Source: an uncultured Clostridia bacterium (lineage in GTDB: Bacteria; Bacillota; Clostridia; Oscillospirales; Acutalibacteraceae). From it: a stretch of DNA of 36,733 nucleotides. Below are positions 1-7,891 of this stretch, one piece after another. The notes beneath the pieces are model-generated. The model was not told where the DNA came from, did no database searches, and saw only the letters and a list, made by a program, of their open reading frames with translations. The position numbers were made by a program, and so were the translations under genes. Each line of letters starts with the position of its first letter. Positions within the stretch are counted from its first letter, which is position 1. The stretch lies in assembly GCA_937901145.1 (NCBI GenBank), contig CALCHE010000048.1, positions 1 to 36,733 of the forward strand, in the 5' to 3' direction.

Positions 1-821
1 TTCTTTGCGCGTTTGTTCCAATTAATGCAACGGTACTTTGTGCAACGCTGCTTACAATAATACATTTATTTGGAATGTCAATAGAACTTGCACTTGTTGC
101 TACTATAGTAATGTTGATTGTATATCTGTTATATTTCAGATTTGCACCTAAGACTGGTTTTCTTATGATAATCACACCGCTACTGTTCTGTATTAAATTA
201 CCATATGTTGTTCCGGTGATTGCAGCTTTAACGGTAGGGATTACAGGTATTATTCCTGTTATATGTGGTACATTCATATACTATCTTATTAATTTTGCTA
301 ATCACTATTCTACCGCAATATCAACACTGGTTGCGGATAATGCATTACAGAATATAACCTTTATTTTTAACAATGTACTTAATAACAAGGAACTGATTAT
401 AATTGTTATTGCTTTTGCCATTACAATTATGATGATATATATGATTAGAAGAATGTCCGTTAATTATTCATGGATTATCGGAATTGTTGCCGGATGCGTA
501 ACGGATGCGATTGTAATTATAGTATCTTTTTCGCTGCTTATGGTGGATTTCAGTATTGGTGGTCTTATAGGTGGAACACTTGCTGCAATTCTTACAGGTA
601 TGATAATGCATCTGTTTGTATTTTCAGTGGATTATTCCACAACGGAATACGTTCAGTTTGAAGATAATGACTATTACTATTATGTTAAGGCAGTGCCTAA
701 GGTATCTGTCAGTGGACGAAATGTAACGATTAAGAAGATTAATTCTTTACAGGAAGATAAGGGATTTATTCATACAGAGAGTTATGAAGATGAGATGAAT
801 GAGGGAGAAGAACAAGAATAA
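1..821 (+). CDS. Multi-pass membrane protein, 5'-partial (unknown function)
   Basis: The reading frame is already open at the first base, so the gene starts before the window and the ATG at 75 is internal. The visible ~273 residues contain many hydrophobic segments (long runs of I, V, L, F and A up to about residue 190 counted from position 75). A soluble, acidic tail rich in Tyr, Asp and Glu follows, including a DNDYYYYVKAVPK stretch and an EGEEQE end. The stop lies 20 nt before the diadenylate-cyclase-like start at 842, so the two were probably co-transcribed. From memory, proteins with this tail sit next to cdaA in Lachnospiraceae, but I cannot name a function. The segment is AT-rich and ends at the same breakpoint region as the next gene, so it may be foreign to the rest of the window. 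Confidence 0.6.
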   Translation, partial: LCAFVPINATVLCATLLTIIHLFGMSIELALVATIVMLIVYLLYFRFAPKTGFLMIITPLLFCIKLPYVVPVIAALTVGITGIIPVICGTFIYYLINFANHYSTAISTLVADNALQNITFIFNNVLNNKELIIIVIAFAITIMMIYMIRRMSVNYSWIIGIVAGCVTDAIVIIVSFSLLMVDFSIGGLIGGTLAAILTGMIMHLFVFSVDYSTTEYVQFEDNDYYYYVKAVPKVSVSGRNVTIKKINSLQEDKGFIHTESYEDEMNEGEEQE

Positions 822-841
822 AGCAGATTGGAAGTGAACAT

Positions 842-1105
842 ATGAGTGCTATAAGTAATTTCATAGAAGAATATATATCCAATGTATACATTCCTAAATC
901 ATTAAGAGTGGCTAATATATTTGAAATAATAATAATTGCAGTATGCTTGTATGAATTGATTGTATGGGTTAAGACAACAAGAGCCTATACATTATTAAAG
1001 GGTATTATTGTTATTCTTGTTTTTTTACTTATTGCCAATATCTTTGAATTTACTTCTATCTTGTGGATTGCAGGTAAGATATTCAGATACCTGTTCCTGT
1101 GTTAA
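842..1105 (+). pseudogene. cdaA: cdaA-type diadenylate cyclase, N-terminal fragment only
   Basis: The first ~80 codons match the membrane part of CdaA (YbbP/DacA), the membrane c-di-AMP synthase. There is an amphipathic start, a hydrophobic segment (IFEIIIIAVCLYELIVW), the family-typical basic link (TRAYTLLKGI) and a third hydrophobic stretch ending ILWIAGKI. In intact CdaA the DAC catalytic domain with its DGA and RHR motifs follows. Here the frame stops after 87 residues and the catalytic domain (roughly 180 residues) is absent. Homology is lost at about 1080-1090, exactly where an opposite-strand XRE gene fragment begins. The product could not make c-di-AMP. It is either a broken gene or an assembly artefact. 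Confidence 0.7.
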
Positions 1106-1147
1106 ATCATTGTCTGTTCTTAAGTCATACAGCCGTTTAAAATACAT
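1025..1147 (-). pseudogene. XRE-family HTH regulator, N-terminal fragment
   Basis: Reading the minus strand from the ATG at 1147, the first 24 residues begin MYFKRLYDLR and continue TDNDLTQEQVSEYL, a canonical start of a Cro/cI-type HTH_3 domain. A good ribosome binding site (AGAGGTGG) lies 7 nt upstream. Twelve of these 24 residues are identical to the intact XRE regulator at 1760-1554. After about residue 24 the frame enters the cdaA fragment and reads nonsense to a stop at 1025, so the recognition helix and the rest are missing. It is divergent to the small gene at 1235, like the intact XRE/BspA pair downstream, so it was probably that gene's regulator. Confidence 0.65.
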
Positions 1148-1159
1148 TAAAGCCACCTC

Positions 1160-1188
1160 TTGACTTTAATGTTACCATATGGTATTAT
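1160..1188 (+). promoter_or_regulatory. Promoter of the small gene with dyad operator in the spacer
   Basis: TTGACT (1160-1165) and TATTAT (1183-1188) are separated by 17 nt. The perfect 12-bp palindrome TACCATATGGTA (1173-1184) fills the downstream half of the spacer and overlaps the -10 box. A related half-site (ATGGTACC) lies a few bases further down. A divergent XRE start lies at 1147. By analogy with XRE repressors, the palindrome is a plausible operator; binding itself is inferred. Confidence 0.6.
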
Positions 1189-1234
1189 TTTATTACTGTT
1201 ATGGTACCGTTTGGCACCTTGAAAGGAGTATTAT

Positions 1235-1465
1235 ATGAATATTAAAGTAGAACTTTTAAAAAATTATATTTCAGACTGTGTTAATCAGAACATCAATGAT
1301 TTTGAAATTGATGCAAACAAAATTACTGATTCCGTAGCAATCAAAGCTCTTTCAGAAATTCAGAATATTCTGATAACTGATAATTCAGATGAAGAAATTG
1401 TTGAACAAATTGTTGAAGTTTTTGAAAAATACAATCTGAATTTCGGTTCTTGCCATAATTACTGA
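1235..1465 (+). CDS. Small acidic protein of unknown function (76 aa)
   Basis: The start ATG follows a strong ribosome binding site (GAAAGGAG), there is a recognisable promoter at 1160-1188, and the gene ends just before a strong terminator, so it looks genuine. The product is acidic and mostly helical in character, with many Asn, Asp, Glu and Ile residues, no membrane segment and no signal peptide. I do not recognise the family. It is divergent to a truncated XRE regulator, an arrangement common for small accessory, phage-derived or toxin/antitoxin-like genes. No specific role can be assigned. Confidence 0.6.
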   Translation: MNIKVELLKNYISDCVNQNINDFEIDANKITDSVAIKALSEIQNILITDNSDEEIVEQIVEVFEKYNLNFGSCHNY

Positions 1466-1502
1466 TAATTGTTACGAATGCTCCGCATTTTAAATTAAAA
1501 AC

Positions 1503-1535
1503 AAAAGGAACTGTAAAATTACAGTTCCTTTTTTC
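1503..1535. terminator. Bidirectional Rho-independent terminator
   Basis: A perfect 12-bp stem (AAGGAACTGTAA with TTACAGTTCCTT) has a 2-nt formal loop, with A-runs on the left and T-runs on the right. It lies between convergent genes, the small protein (plus) and the XRE regulator (minus). Confidence 0.85.
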
Positions 1536-1553
1536 ATTATCTTAACTCTTCAT

Positions 1554-1760
1554 TTAATTTCGCTCATCTTTTAATCCCAAAATATAATCAACAGACACAT
1601 TATGAAAATCTGCTAATTTAATTAGTATCTCGGTTGGTATGTCTAATTCTCCGCGTTCGTAATTGCTATATACTCGTTGGCTACATGAAAGGATATCGCC
1701 CATTTCGCGTTGCGTCAAATCTCTGTCCTCACGCAAGTCGCGAATACGCTTATATTGCAT
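1554..1760 (-). CDS. XRE/Cro-cI family HTH transcriptional regulator (68 aa)
   Basis: The product is essentially one HTH_3 domain: MQYKRIRDLREDRDLTQREM, then a recognition region containing SQRVYSNYERG, then IPTEILIKLADFHNVSVDYILG. These are hallmark XRE positions. I chose the ATG at 1760 because AGGGGTG lies 6 nt before it; the upstream in-frame GTG at 1769 lies inside that site. The gene is divergent to the BspA-like gene at 1906, whose promoter carries a 7+3+7 dyad. The simplest reading is a local repressor of that surface protein. The regulator's own upstream region (1763-1795) also holds a dyad with ATACAC/GTGTAT outer arms, suggesting autoregulation. Both regulatory roles are inferred. 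Confidence 0.85.
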   Translation of the reverse strand: MQYKRIRDLREDRDLTQREMGDILSCSQRVYSNYERGELDIPTEILIKLADFHNVSVDYILGLKDERN

Positions 1761-1815
1761 AATATACACCCCTAAAATTTATAGGAATAGTGTATCCCGA
1801 AACGACCTCCTTGTA

Positions 1816-1844
1816 TTGACTTTTAGCGGAAAATCCGCTAAAAT
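1816..1844 (+). promoter_or_regulatory. Promoter of the BspA-like gene with dyad operator in the spacer
   Basis: TTGACT (1816-1821), a 17-nt spacer and TAAAAT (1839-1844) make a good sigma-A promoter. The spacer contains the inverted repeat TAGCGGA-AAA-TCCGCTA (1824-1840), which overlaps the -10 box. A second inverted repeat, CAAAAAG-6 nt-CTTTTTG (1856-1875), lies in the leader, flanked by two TTTTGTCGG direct repeats. Together with the divergent XRE gene, this is a likely operator region. Confidence 0.7.
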
Positions 1845-1905
1845 AGTTTTGTCGGCAAAAAGATACTGCTTTTTGTCGGTTAAAAATTATAAGGAGATGT
1901 TTTGA

Positions 1906-4900
1906 ATGAAAAAAACTTTAAAAAAACTGGTGCTTGTATGTACTATGACAGTAGCATTGTTTTTTGTAATGTCTGTATCAGTTTTTTATGATTCGACATT
2001 GCCGGTGATTACGGCAATGGCAACAGAAGAGGAGGAAGAAGAGTTTATCTATGAGGTTATCAATGATGAAGCAAGACTCCGAGAATATAACGGTGAAGGC
2101 GGAAAGGTTGTTATACCTGCAGAATTTGAGGGATATCCTGTAACGACTATATATCATGGCGCATTCAGATATAACGATACTATTACGGAAGTTGCAATAC
2201 CTTGTGGAGTTAAGTGCATAGATAATGAGGCTTTTGCTTCTTGCTCAGAACTAAAAAAAATTAATATTCCTGACAGTGTTACGGAAATAGGTGCGGCAGC
2301 GTTTTTTGGTTGTAGCAGTCTTACAGAAATTACAATTCCCGGCAGTGTGAAAACTATAGAAGACGAGGTGTTTTCCGGATGTAGTAGCCTTATCGAGGTA
2401 ATCATTTGTAACGGAGTTACTAAGATATCGGTAATGATGTTTGAGGAATGCAATAGTCTTCGCAGTATAATTATTCCTGAAAGTGTAACAGCTATAGGCG
2501 AAACAGCTTTTTTAGGGTGTGAAAACCTTGAAAGAGTAGAAATTGCAGACGGTATAACTTATGTAGGCGGATTTGCATTTGAAGGAACGGCATATTTGAA
2601 AAATGAAAATAACTGGAAAAACGATGTATTATATTTGGATTATTGTCTTCTTCAGACGAGAGGCAGTAAAGAATCTTATGAAATTAAAAGCGGAACAAAA
2701 GTAATTTCTGCTATGGCTTTTAACTTTAATAGTAATTTAAGAACTTTAGTGCTTCCGGATGGATTAAAAACCATAGGCTCTTATGCGTTTGAAAGTTGCG
2801 ATAGTTTGGAAAGCATAAATATTCCCGACAGTTTAACATATCTGGGAAATGCAGTGTTTAATTCTTGTGGAAATCTTAAAAATGTAACACTCGGAAAAGG
2901 AATTACAGAAATACCGTATGGCACTTTTAGTTGTTGTAATATAAAAAGCATAGTAATTCCCGATGGTGTGGTAACGATAGGCAGTGATGCTTTTTATGGC
3001 AATGCTCTTTCCGAAATTGTTATTCCTGACAGTGTTACACAGATAGGAAATGGTGCTTTTTCGGGTACGGATTATCTTGAAAACGAAGATAATTGGGAAG
3101 ACGGTATATTATACATCGATAATTGTCTTATCAAAGTAAAAGAGGATGTCACGGAATGTGAAATAAAGGAAGACACAAGAATTATTGCTGACTGGGCTTT
3201 TAAGGACTGTAAAAATCCATTAGACATTGTTATTCCTGACAGTGTAATTAATATCGGTGAAGCATTTTGTTACTGCAGAACACTGCATAGCGTTGCTATA
3301 GGCAAAGGTATAACAGATATAGGGTCTAGAGCTTTTTATGAAAATTCAAAATTAAAGTTTATAACTATAGGTGAAAATGTAAAATCCATAGGAGAAGATG
3401 CGTTTAATAATTGCACCAGTCTTGCCGAAATCATAATCCCTGAAAATGTGGAATCGATAGGTGAAGATGCATTTAAAGGATGTACAGGACTTGTATGTGT
3501 TTCTGTGGAGGATATTGCCTCATGGTGTAAGATGGATTTCGATGGGTTTAATGGTAACCCTCTTTGCAATGGCGGTGACTTATATTTAAACGGGCAGCTT
3601 ATTACGGAGCTTATTATTCCTGAGGGTGTAACGGAAATAGCCAAAACCGCTTTTTATGAGTGTTCTGCTATTACAAGTGTAGTATTTCCTGAAAGCTTAA
3701 AAAATATTGGCAGACTGGCTTTTTACGGTTGTAATAATGTTACAACGTTAGATTTTAATGAAGGAATAGAGAACATAGGAGAGGAAGCCTTTTATGAGTG
3801 CAGAAATATAACAAGTGTTGTTATTCCGGAATCTGTTGAGAGTATAGGATATGATGCTTTTGAGTGTTGCGATAATCTGAAAAGTGTATATATAAATGAT
3901 TTGACATCATGGTGTAATATTGATTTCGACGGATATGGGGCAAACCCGATGAACGAAAAAGCGGATTTGTATCTTAACGGAATTATGGTTACTGAGCTTA
4001 TCATACCCGACGGAATTACAGATATAGGAAGATTTGCTTTTAACGGTTGCAGAAGCATTAAAAGTGTGGTAATGCCTGACAGTGTGAAAAGCATTGGTGA
4101 AAATGCTTTTCGAAGCTGTTCCTATCTTGAAAATATTGTTTTATCTGATAGTATAAATGTTATAGAAAGGGGTACATTTTCTTTTTGCAATAATCTTCAA
4201 AGCATAGTTATTCCCGAGGGTGTTAACATCATCAAAGAAAACGCTTTTTCTTTCTGCAATAATCTTCAAAGCATAGTTATTCCTGAGGGTGTTAACACTA
4301 TCAAAGAATGTACATTTGACTCCTGTGATAATCTGAAAAGTGTAACTATTCCTTCTACGGTAACCGTTATAGAAGGATGGGCCTTCGATGATTGTGACAG
4401 TCTTAGCGGTGTTTATTACGGAGCAACAAAAGCTCAATGGAACAAGATAGAAAAAGAAGATTATAACGATGCTTTATATAATGCTGTTATTCACTGTACA
4501 GACGGTGATATAGACAGCAACCATGAACATTCATATGAATCTGAAATCACAAAACAGCCTACCTGCACATCAACGGGTACAAAAGTATTTACCTGCTCCT
4601 GCGGAGAAAGCTATACTGAAACTCTCGGCGTATCTGCACATAAGGCTGTGACTGATAAGGCTGTGTCTGCTACCTGCACCAAAACAGGCCTTACCGAAGG
4701 TTCACACTGTTCAGTATGTAATGCTGTTATCAAAAAGCAGACTACAATTTCAAAGAAGTCTCATTCTTCAGATAAAGGCACAGTAACCAAGGCTGCTACT
4801 TATAAATTATCAGGCATCAAAACCTATAAATGCACAGCCTGTAAGACAGTTATAAAAACCGAGATCGTTAAACATCTTTCTCTTGCCAAAGTTAACGGAC

Positions 4901-5430
4901 TTAAGGCTACTCCTGCTACAACTTCAATCAAAGTTTCTTGGTCAAAGGTAACAGGCGCTGAAAAATATGAGGTTTATTACAGTACAAATGGTAAGAAATG
5001 GACAAAGATTACAAGCTCGAAAAATAATGTTACTATAAAAAAACTTAAGAAAATAACCAACTATAAGATTAAAGTAAGATCTGTAGCTGGTGAGAATACA
5101 GGTTCATACAGTTCTATTCTTTCTGCAACAACTGTACCGGGCAAAGTAACGATGACTGATTTAAGGTCTAAAAAGTCTAAAATTCTTACACCTGTATGGA
5201 AACCCGTCAGTGGTGTCACAGGTTATGAGGTAGTATACTCAACATCGAAGAAGTTTACAAAGAAAACTACAAAGACTGTCAGAATAAAAAAAGCAAAGAC
5301 TAAGAAGACAACTATCAAAAAGCTCAAAAAAGGTAAGAAGTATTATGTAAAAGTTAGAGCATATAAGACAGTCAGCGGTAAGAAAATTTACGGTGCATAC
5401 AGCTCGATTAAGAGCGTAAAGGTTAAATAA
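1906..5430 (+). CDS. BspA-type leucine-rich repeat surface protein (1174 aa)
   Basis: A signal peptide (basic MKKTLKKL start, hydrophobic core, probable cleavage near AMA at residue 40) is followed by an acidic stretch. A long array of LRR_5/BspA repeats then runs to about residue 860, recognisable by recurring IPDSVT-IG--AF and C--L--I-IP patterns. Two kinds of insertion recur in pairs: NW(K/E)(N/D)..LY(L/I)D near residues 235 and 395, and SWC(K/N)(M/I)DFDG near 540 and 665. Residues ~873-990 hold cysteine-paired segments (CTSTGTK, CSCG, CSVC, CTAC). Two fibronectin type III-like domains follow (about 994-1080 and 1080-1174), ending lysine-rich. No LPXTG motif or SLH domain is visible, so the protein may be secreted or held by charge. 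BspA-like proteins typically mediate adhesion. AAGGAG lies 9 nt before the ATG. Confidence 0.92.
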   Translation: MKKTLKKLVLVCTMTVALFFVMSVSVFYDSTLPVITAMATEEEEEEFIYEVINDEARLREYNGEGGKVVIPAEFEGYPVTTIYHGAFRYNDTITEVAIPCGVKCIDNEAFASCSELKKINIPDSVTEIGAAAFFGCSSLTEITIPGSVKTIEDEVFSGCSSLIEVIICNGVTKISVMMFEECNSLRSIIIPESVTAIGETAFLGCENLERVEIADGITYVGGFAFEGTAYLKNENNWKNDVLYLDYCLLQTRGSKESYEIKSGTKVISAMAFNFNSNLRTLVLPDGLKTIGSYAFESCDSLESINIPDSLTYLGNAVFNSCGNLKNVTLGKGITEIPYGTFSCCNIKSIVIPDGVVTIGSDAFYGNALSEIVIPDSVTQIGNGAFSGTDYLENEDNWEDGILYIDNCLIKVKEDVTECEIKEDTRIIADWAFKDCKNPLDIVIPDSVINIGEAFCYCRTLHSVAIGKGITDIGSRAFYENSKLKFITIGENVKSIGEDAFNNCTSLAEIIIPENVESIGEDAFKGCTGLVCVSVEDIASWCKMDFDGFNGNPLCNGGDLYLNGQLITELIIPEGVTEIAKTAFYECSAITSVVFPESLKNIGRLAFYGCNNVTTLDFNEGIENIGEEAFYECRNITSVVIPESVESIGYDAFECCDNLKSVYINDLTSWCNIDFDGYGANPMNEKADLYLNGIMVTELIIPDGITDIGRFAFNGCRSIKSVVMPDSVKSIGENAFRSCSYLENIVLSDSINVIERGTFSFCNNLQSIVIPEGVNIIKENAFSFCNNLQSIVIPEGVNTIKECTFDSCDNLKSVTIPSTVTVIEGWAFDDCDSLSGVYYGATKAQWNKIEKEDYNDALYNAVIHCTDGDIDSNHEHSYESEITKQPTCTSTGTKVFTCSCGESYTETLGVSAHKAVTDKAVSATCTKTGLTEGSHCSVCNAVIKKQTTISKKSHSSDKGTVTKAATYKLSGIKTYKCTACKTVIKTEIVKHLSLAKVNGLKATPATTSIKVSWSKVTGAEKYEVYYSTNGKKWTKITSSKNNVTIKKLKKITNYKIKVRSVAGENTGSYSSILSATTVPGKVTMTDLRSKKSKILTPVWKPVSGVTGYEVVYSTSKKFTKKTTKTVRIKKAKTKKTTIKKLKKGKKYYVKVRAYKTVSGKKIYGAYSSIKSVKVK
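4177..4314 (+). repeat. Recent 69-bp tandem duplication inside the LRR array
   Basis: Two adjacent 69-bp units (23 codons, in frame) are nearly identical, each encoding an FSFCNNLQSIVIPEGVN core. Other repeats in the array are far more diverged, so this pair is recent and points to ongoing repeat-number change. Confidence 0.85.
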
Positions 5431-5462
5431 AAATATGGTACCCTTGTGTTTTTGTTTACCAC

Positions 5463-5491
5463 TTGAATTTCCTCTCGTTCTATGCTAAAAT
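5463..5491 (+). promoter_or_regulatory. Promoter of the DUF6198-like gene
   Basis: TTGAAT (5463-5468) and TAAAAT (5486-5491) are 17 nt apart. Transcription would start near 5498, immediately before a terminator-like hairpin. Confidence 0.55.
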
Positions 5492-5502
5492 AAAACCATA
5501 TC

Positions 5503-5546
5503 AGAGCTTTTGGTGTTTCTATATCAAACACCGAAGGCTCTTTTTT
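5503..5546 (+). terminator. Leader hairpin with T-run directly before a ribosome binding site
   Basis: AGAGC-4 nt-GGTGTTT pairs with AAACACC-4 nt-GCTCT around a 7-nt loop and is followed by six T residues. It could simply end the BspA-like transcript. However, a promoter at 5463-5491 lies before it and a gene's ribosome binding site (GGGAGGT) starts 4 nt after the T-run, so it could also act as an attenuator for the following gene. Confidence 0.6.
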
Positions 5547-5560
5547 CGCGGGAGGTTAAA

Positions 5561-6247
5561 ATGAAAAAGAAAATCTTTTACACGGAATGGGCTTATGTCC
5601 TCGGACTTATTATTATGGCTTTTGCGGCGGCCTTTACAGAAAAGGCGGACTTCGGTATGTCTATGGTGGTGGCACCGGCTTACATACTGCATCTTAAAAT
5701 GTCGGAGTTTTTCCCTTGGTTCAGCTTCGGTGTGGCGGAGTATATTTTTCAGGGCATTCTCGTTCTGCTGACAGTTATAGTTATGAGACGGTTTAAAAAG
5801 TCTTATCTTTTTTCCTTCGTGACGGCTGTGCTTTACGGAACTCTTTTAGATATGGCGATGGGCATAATTGCACCCTTGCCTGACGAAGGCTTTGCTATCC
5901 GAATAGTGTGGTATCTGCTTGGTGCTGTTTTCTGCTCGCTGGCGGTGTCTCTTTTCTTTCATACATATATCTCACCCGAGGCCTACGAGCTTATCGTAAA
6001 GGAGCTTTCTGTTAAGCTCGGCTGTAACATAAACAAGGTCAAAACCGCTTATGACTGCTTCAGCACTGCTCTGGGCATTGTGATGTCCTTTGCATTCTTT
6101 GGCTTCGGCGTTTTCGAGGGTGTAAAGCTTGGCACGGTTATCTGCGCCGTCGTAAACGGTTTTCTGATAGGAAGATTTACTGTTTTGCTCGAAAAGAAAT
6201 TTGAGTTCAGAAACAGATTTGATATGGAAAAGTATTTTTCTGTATAA
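5561..6247 (+). CDS. DUF6198 / YczE-YitT-like integral membrane protein
   Basis: The 228-residue product has about five hydrophobic segments. It has the N-terminal pattern EKADFGMSMVVAPAYILH typical, as I recall it, of DUF6198 membrane proteins (broadly YczE/YyaS/YitT-like). The start at 5561 is fixed by GGGAGG 6-7 nt upstream. The transported or sensed ligand of this family is not known to me. It lies before a sodium/solute symporter gene but has its own promoter, and the symporter has another, so they are not obviously one operon. The C-terminal tail (EFRNRFDMEKY) is charged and probably cytoplasmic. Confidence 0.7.
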   Translation: MKKKIFYTEWAYVLGLIIMAFAAAFTEKADFGMSMVVAPAYILHLKMSEFFPWFSFGVAEYIFQGILVLLTVIVMRRFKKSYLFSFVTAVLYGTLLDMAMGIIAPLPDEGFAIRIVWYLLGAVFCSLAVSLFFHTYISPEAYELIVKELSVKLGCNINKVKTAYDCFSTALGIVMSFAFFGFGVFEGVKLGTVICAVVNGFLIGRFTVLLEKKFEFRNRFDMEKYFSV

Positions 6248-6274
6248 AAACAAAGAAATAATTTCCTTTTTCGG

Positions 6275-6303
6275 TTGACATATCGGATATCTTGTGATAT
6301 CAT
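6275..6303 (+). promoter_or_regulatory. Promoter of the symporter gene
   Basis: A consensus TTGACA (6275-6280), 17-nt spacer and TATCAT (6298-6303). The spacer and -10 contain two GATATC palindromes 4 nt apart (6286-6301), a possible operator. Confidence 0.7.
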
Positions 6304-6361
6304 AGTCTTCAATGCTTTAGCGTGATAAAAGATTACTGTGTTAAAGGAAAGGAAGAAAAAT

Positions 6362-7864
6362 ATGACATCACAATTATTAGCTTTTATTCTTTATTTTATT
6401 GTTGTTCTGGGCATCGGCGTGTTCTTTATGCTACGCAGCAAGGGCGCAGGTGAAGAGGAATATTTCCTCGGAGGACGCTCTATGGGTCCGTGGGTAACGG
6501 CCATGAGCGCACAGGCATCGGATATGAGCGGCTGGCTCCTTATGGGCTTCCCGGGTAGCATTCTCGCTTTCGGTATGGGTCAGGTATGGATAGGTATAGG
6601 TCTTGCCCTCGGTACCATCGCTAACTGGATTTTCGTGGCAAAGAGACTTCGTAACTTCTCTAAAGCCGCCAACGATTCCATTACTCTTCCCCAGTACCTC
6701 ACTAACCGTTTCGCCGCCACAAGTCCCGCACTTCAGATTATCTGTGCAGTGGTTTTTCTGGTATTTTTTACCGTTTATGTGGCTTCAAGCTTTGTAGCCG
6801 GTGCTACTGTTCTTACCAGTGTAGTACCTCAGTTTGAGGGTAAAGAAAGTCTTGCACTTTTAGTTTTTGCACTTATTATCATCGCTTACACCTTCTCGGG
6901 CGGCTTTAAGGCAGTTTGCTGGACAGACTTTTTCCAGGGCCTTATGATGCTCGTGGCTCTTTTGGCTGTTCCGTTTGTTATGCTTGTCACTAAGGATCTT
7001 AATGTGGACGCACTTAACTTTATGGGTGCTGACGGCGTAATGAATACCTTTGGTACAAATCCCTTTGAGGCTGCTCCTCAGGATATTATTTCAGGACTTG
7101 CCTGGGGTCTCGGTTATTTCGGTATGCCTCACATTCTCGTAAGATTTATGTCTATCAAAAAGGCTTCAATGATAAAGACATCCTCTACCGTAGCGATTAT
7201 CTGGGTTGTTCTTTCACTCGGTGCCGCTATTGCCATCGCTATAATGGGCAGAATGCTCGTAGGTGCAGAGCTTGTGGTACAGGGTAAGCAGGCAAATATC
7301 TTTATCGTACTCGTAGGAGATCTTTTCCCCGGCTTTATCGCAGGTCTTCTTCTTTCAGCCATCGTTGCCGCTGCTATGAGTACAGCCGATTCACAGCTTC
7401 TGGTAGCTTCCTCATCCTTCACAAGTGATATTTATAAGCCTGTATTCAGAAAAAATGCTTCCGATAAAGAGGTTCTCTGGATGGGCAGAGTCGTGGTTAT
7501 TATCGTTTCTGTAATAGCTTACTTTATCGCTAACAGTAAGGGTAGCGGAGCACAGGCTATTATGAGCATGGTTGAAAATGCCTGGGGTGGCTTCGGTGCG
7601 GCCTTCGGTCCTGTTATTATCCTTTCTCTCTTCTGGAAGAGAACATCCTATAAGGGTGCTATCGCGGGTGTCGTCTGCGGTGCCGTAACTGACGTGCTGT
7701 GGCTCATTTTCCTTACCAAGACAACCGGTATTTATGAAATTCTTCCCGGCTTTATCGTCGGTCTTATCGCTTGCGTGATTGTCAGTCTTCTGGATAAGGC
7801 TCCCGGTGAAGAGGTTATCAAAATTTTCGAAACAGCTACTGCAAAGGGCTATGATGAAGAATAA
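6362..7864 (+). CDS. putP: Sodium/proline symporter, SSS family (PutP-like)
   Basis: The 500-residue protein matches the sodium:solute symporter family, PutP branch. It starts in a first transmembrane helix, followed by the diagnostic loop EEYFLGGRSMGPWVTAMSAQ and ASDMSGWLLMGFPG, which belong to the Na+ and proline site region. About 13 hydrophobic segments follow, including the later signature SAIVAAAMSTADSQLLVASS. PutP couples proline uptake to Na+. The exact substrate cannot be proven from sequence, although the ASDMSGWL segment fits proline. I use the ATG at 6362, preceded by AGGAAAGGAAG; an in-frame GTG at 6338 has no site. A strong terminator follows directly. Confidence 0.88.
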   Translation: MTSQLLAFILYFIVVLGIGVFFMLRSKGAGEEEYFLGGRSMGPWVTAMSAQASDMSGWLLMGFPGSILAFGMGQVWIGIGLALGTIANWIFVAKRLRNFSKAANDSITLPQYLTNRFAATSPALQIICAVVFLVFFTVYVASSFVAGATVLTSVVPQFEGKESLALLVFALIIIAYTFSGGFKAVCWTDFFQGLMMLVALLAVPFVMLVTKDLNVDALNFMGADGVMNTFGTNPFEAAPQDIISGLAWGLGYFGMPHILVRFMSIKKASMIKTSSTVAIIWVVLSLGAAIAIAIMGRMLVGAELVVQGKQANIFIVLVGDLFPGFIAGLLLSAIVAAAMSTADSQLLVASSSFTSDIYKPVFRKNASDKEVLWMGRVVVIIVSVIAYFIANSKGSGAQAIMSMVENAWGGFGAAFGPVIILSLFWKRTSYKGAIAGVVCGAVTDVLWLIFLTKTTGIYEILPGFIVGLIACVIVSLLDKAPGEEVIKIFETATAKGYDEE

Positions 7865-7891
7865 AAAAAGAGGCTTCGGCCTCTTTTTTTA
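7864..7891. terminator. Bidirectional terminator between convergent genes
   Basis: The stem AGAGGC-TTCG-GCCTCT is flanked by seven A and seven T residues. The UUCG tetraloop is very stable. It overlaps the stop codon of the minus-strand oxidoreductase gene and serves both genes. Confidence 0.92.

Noticed and set aside
1663..1905. Plus-strand ORF across the XRE gene and the BspA-like promoter
   Set aside because: It runs over the opposing XRE gene and through the promoter and operator; no ribosome binding site.
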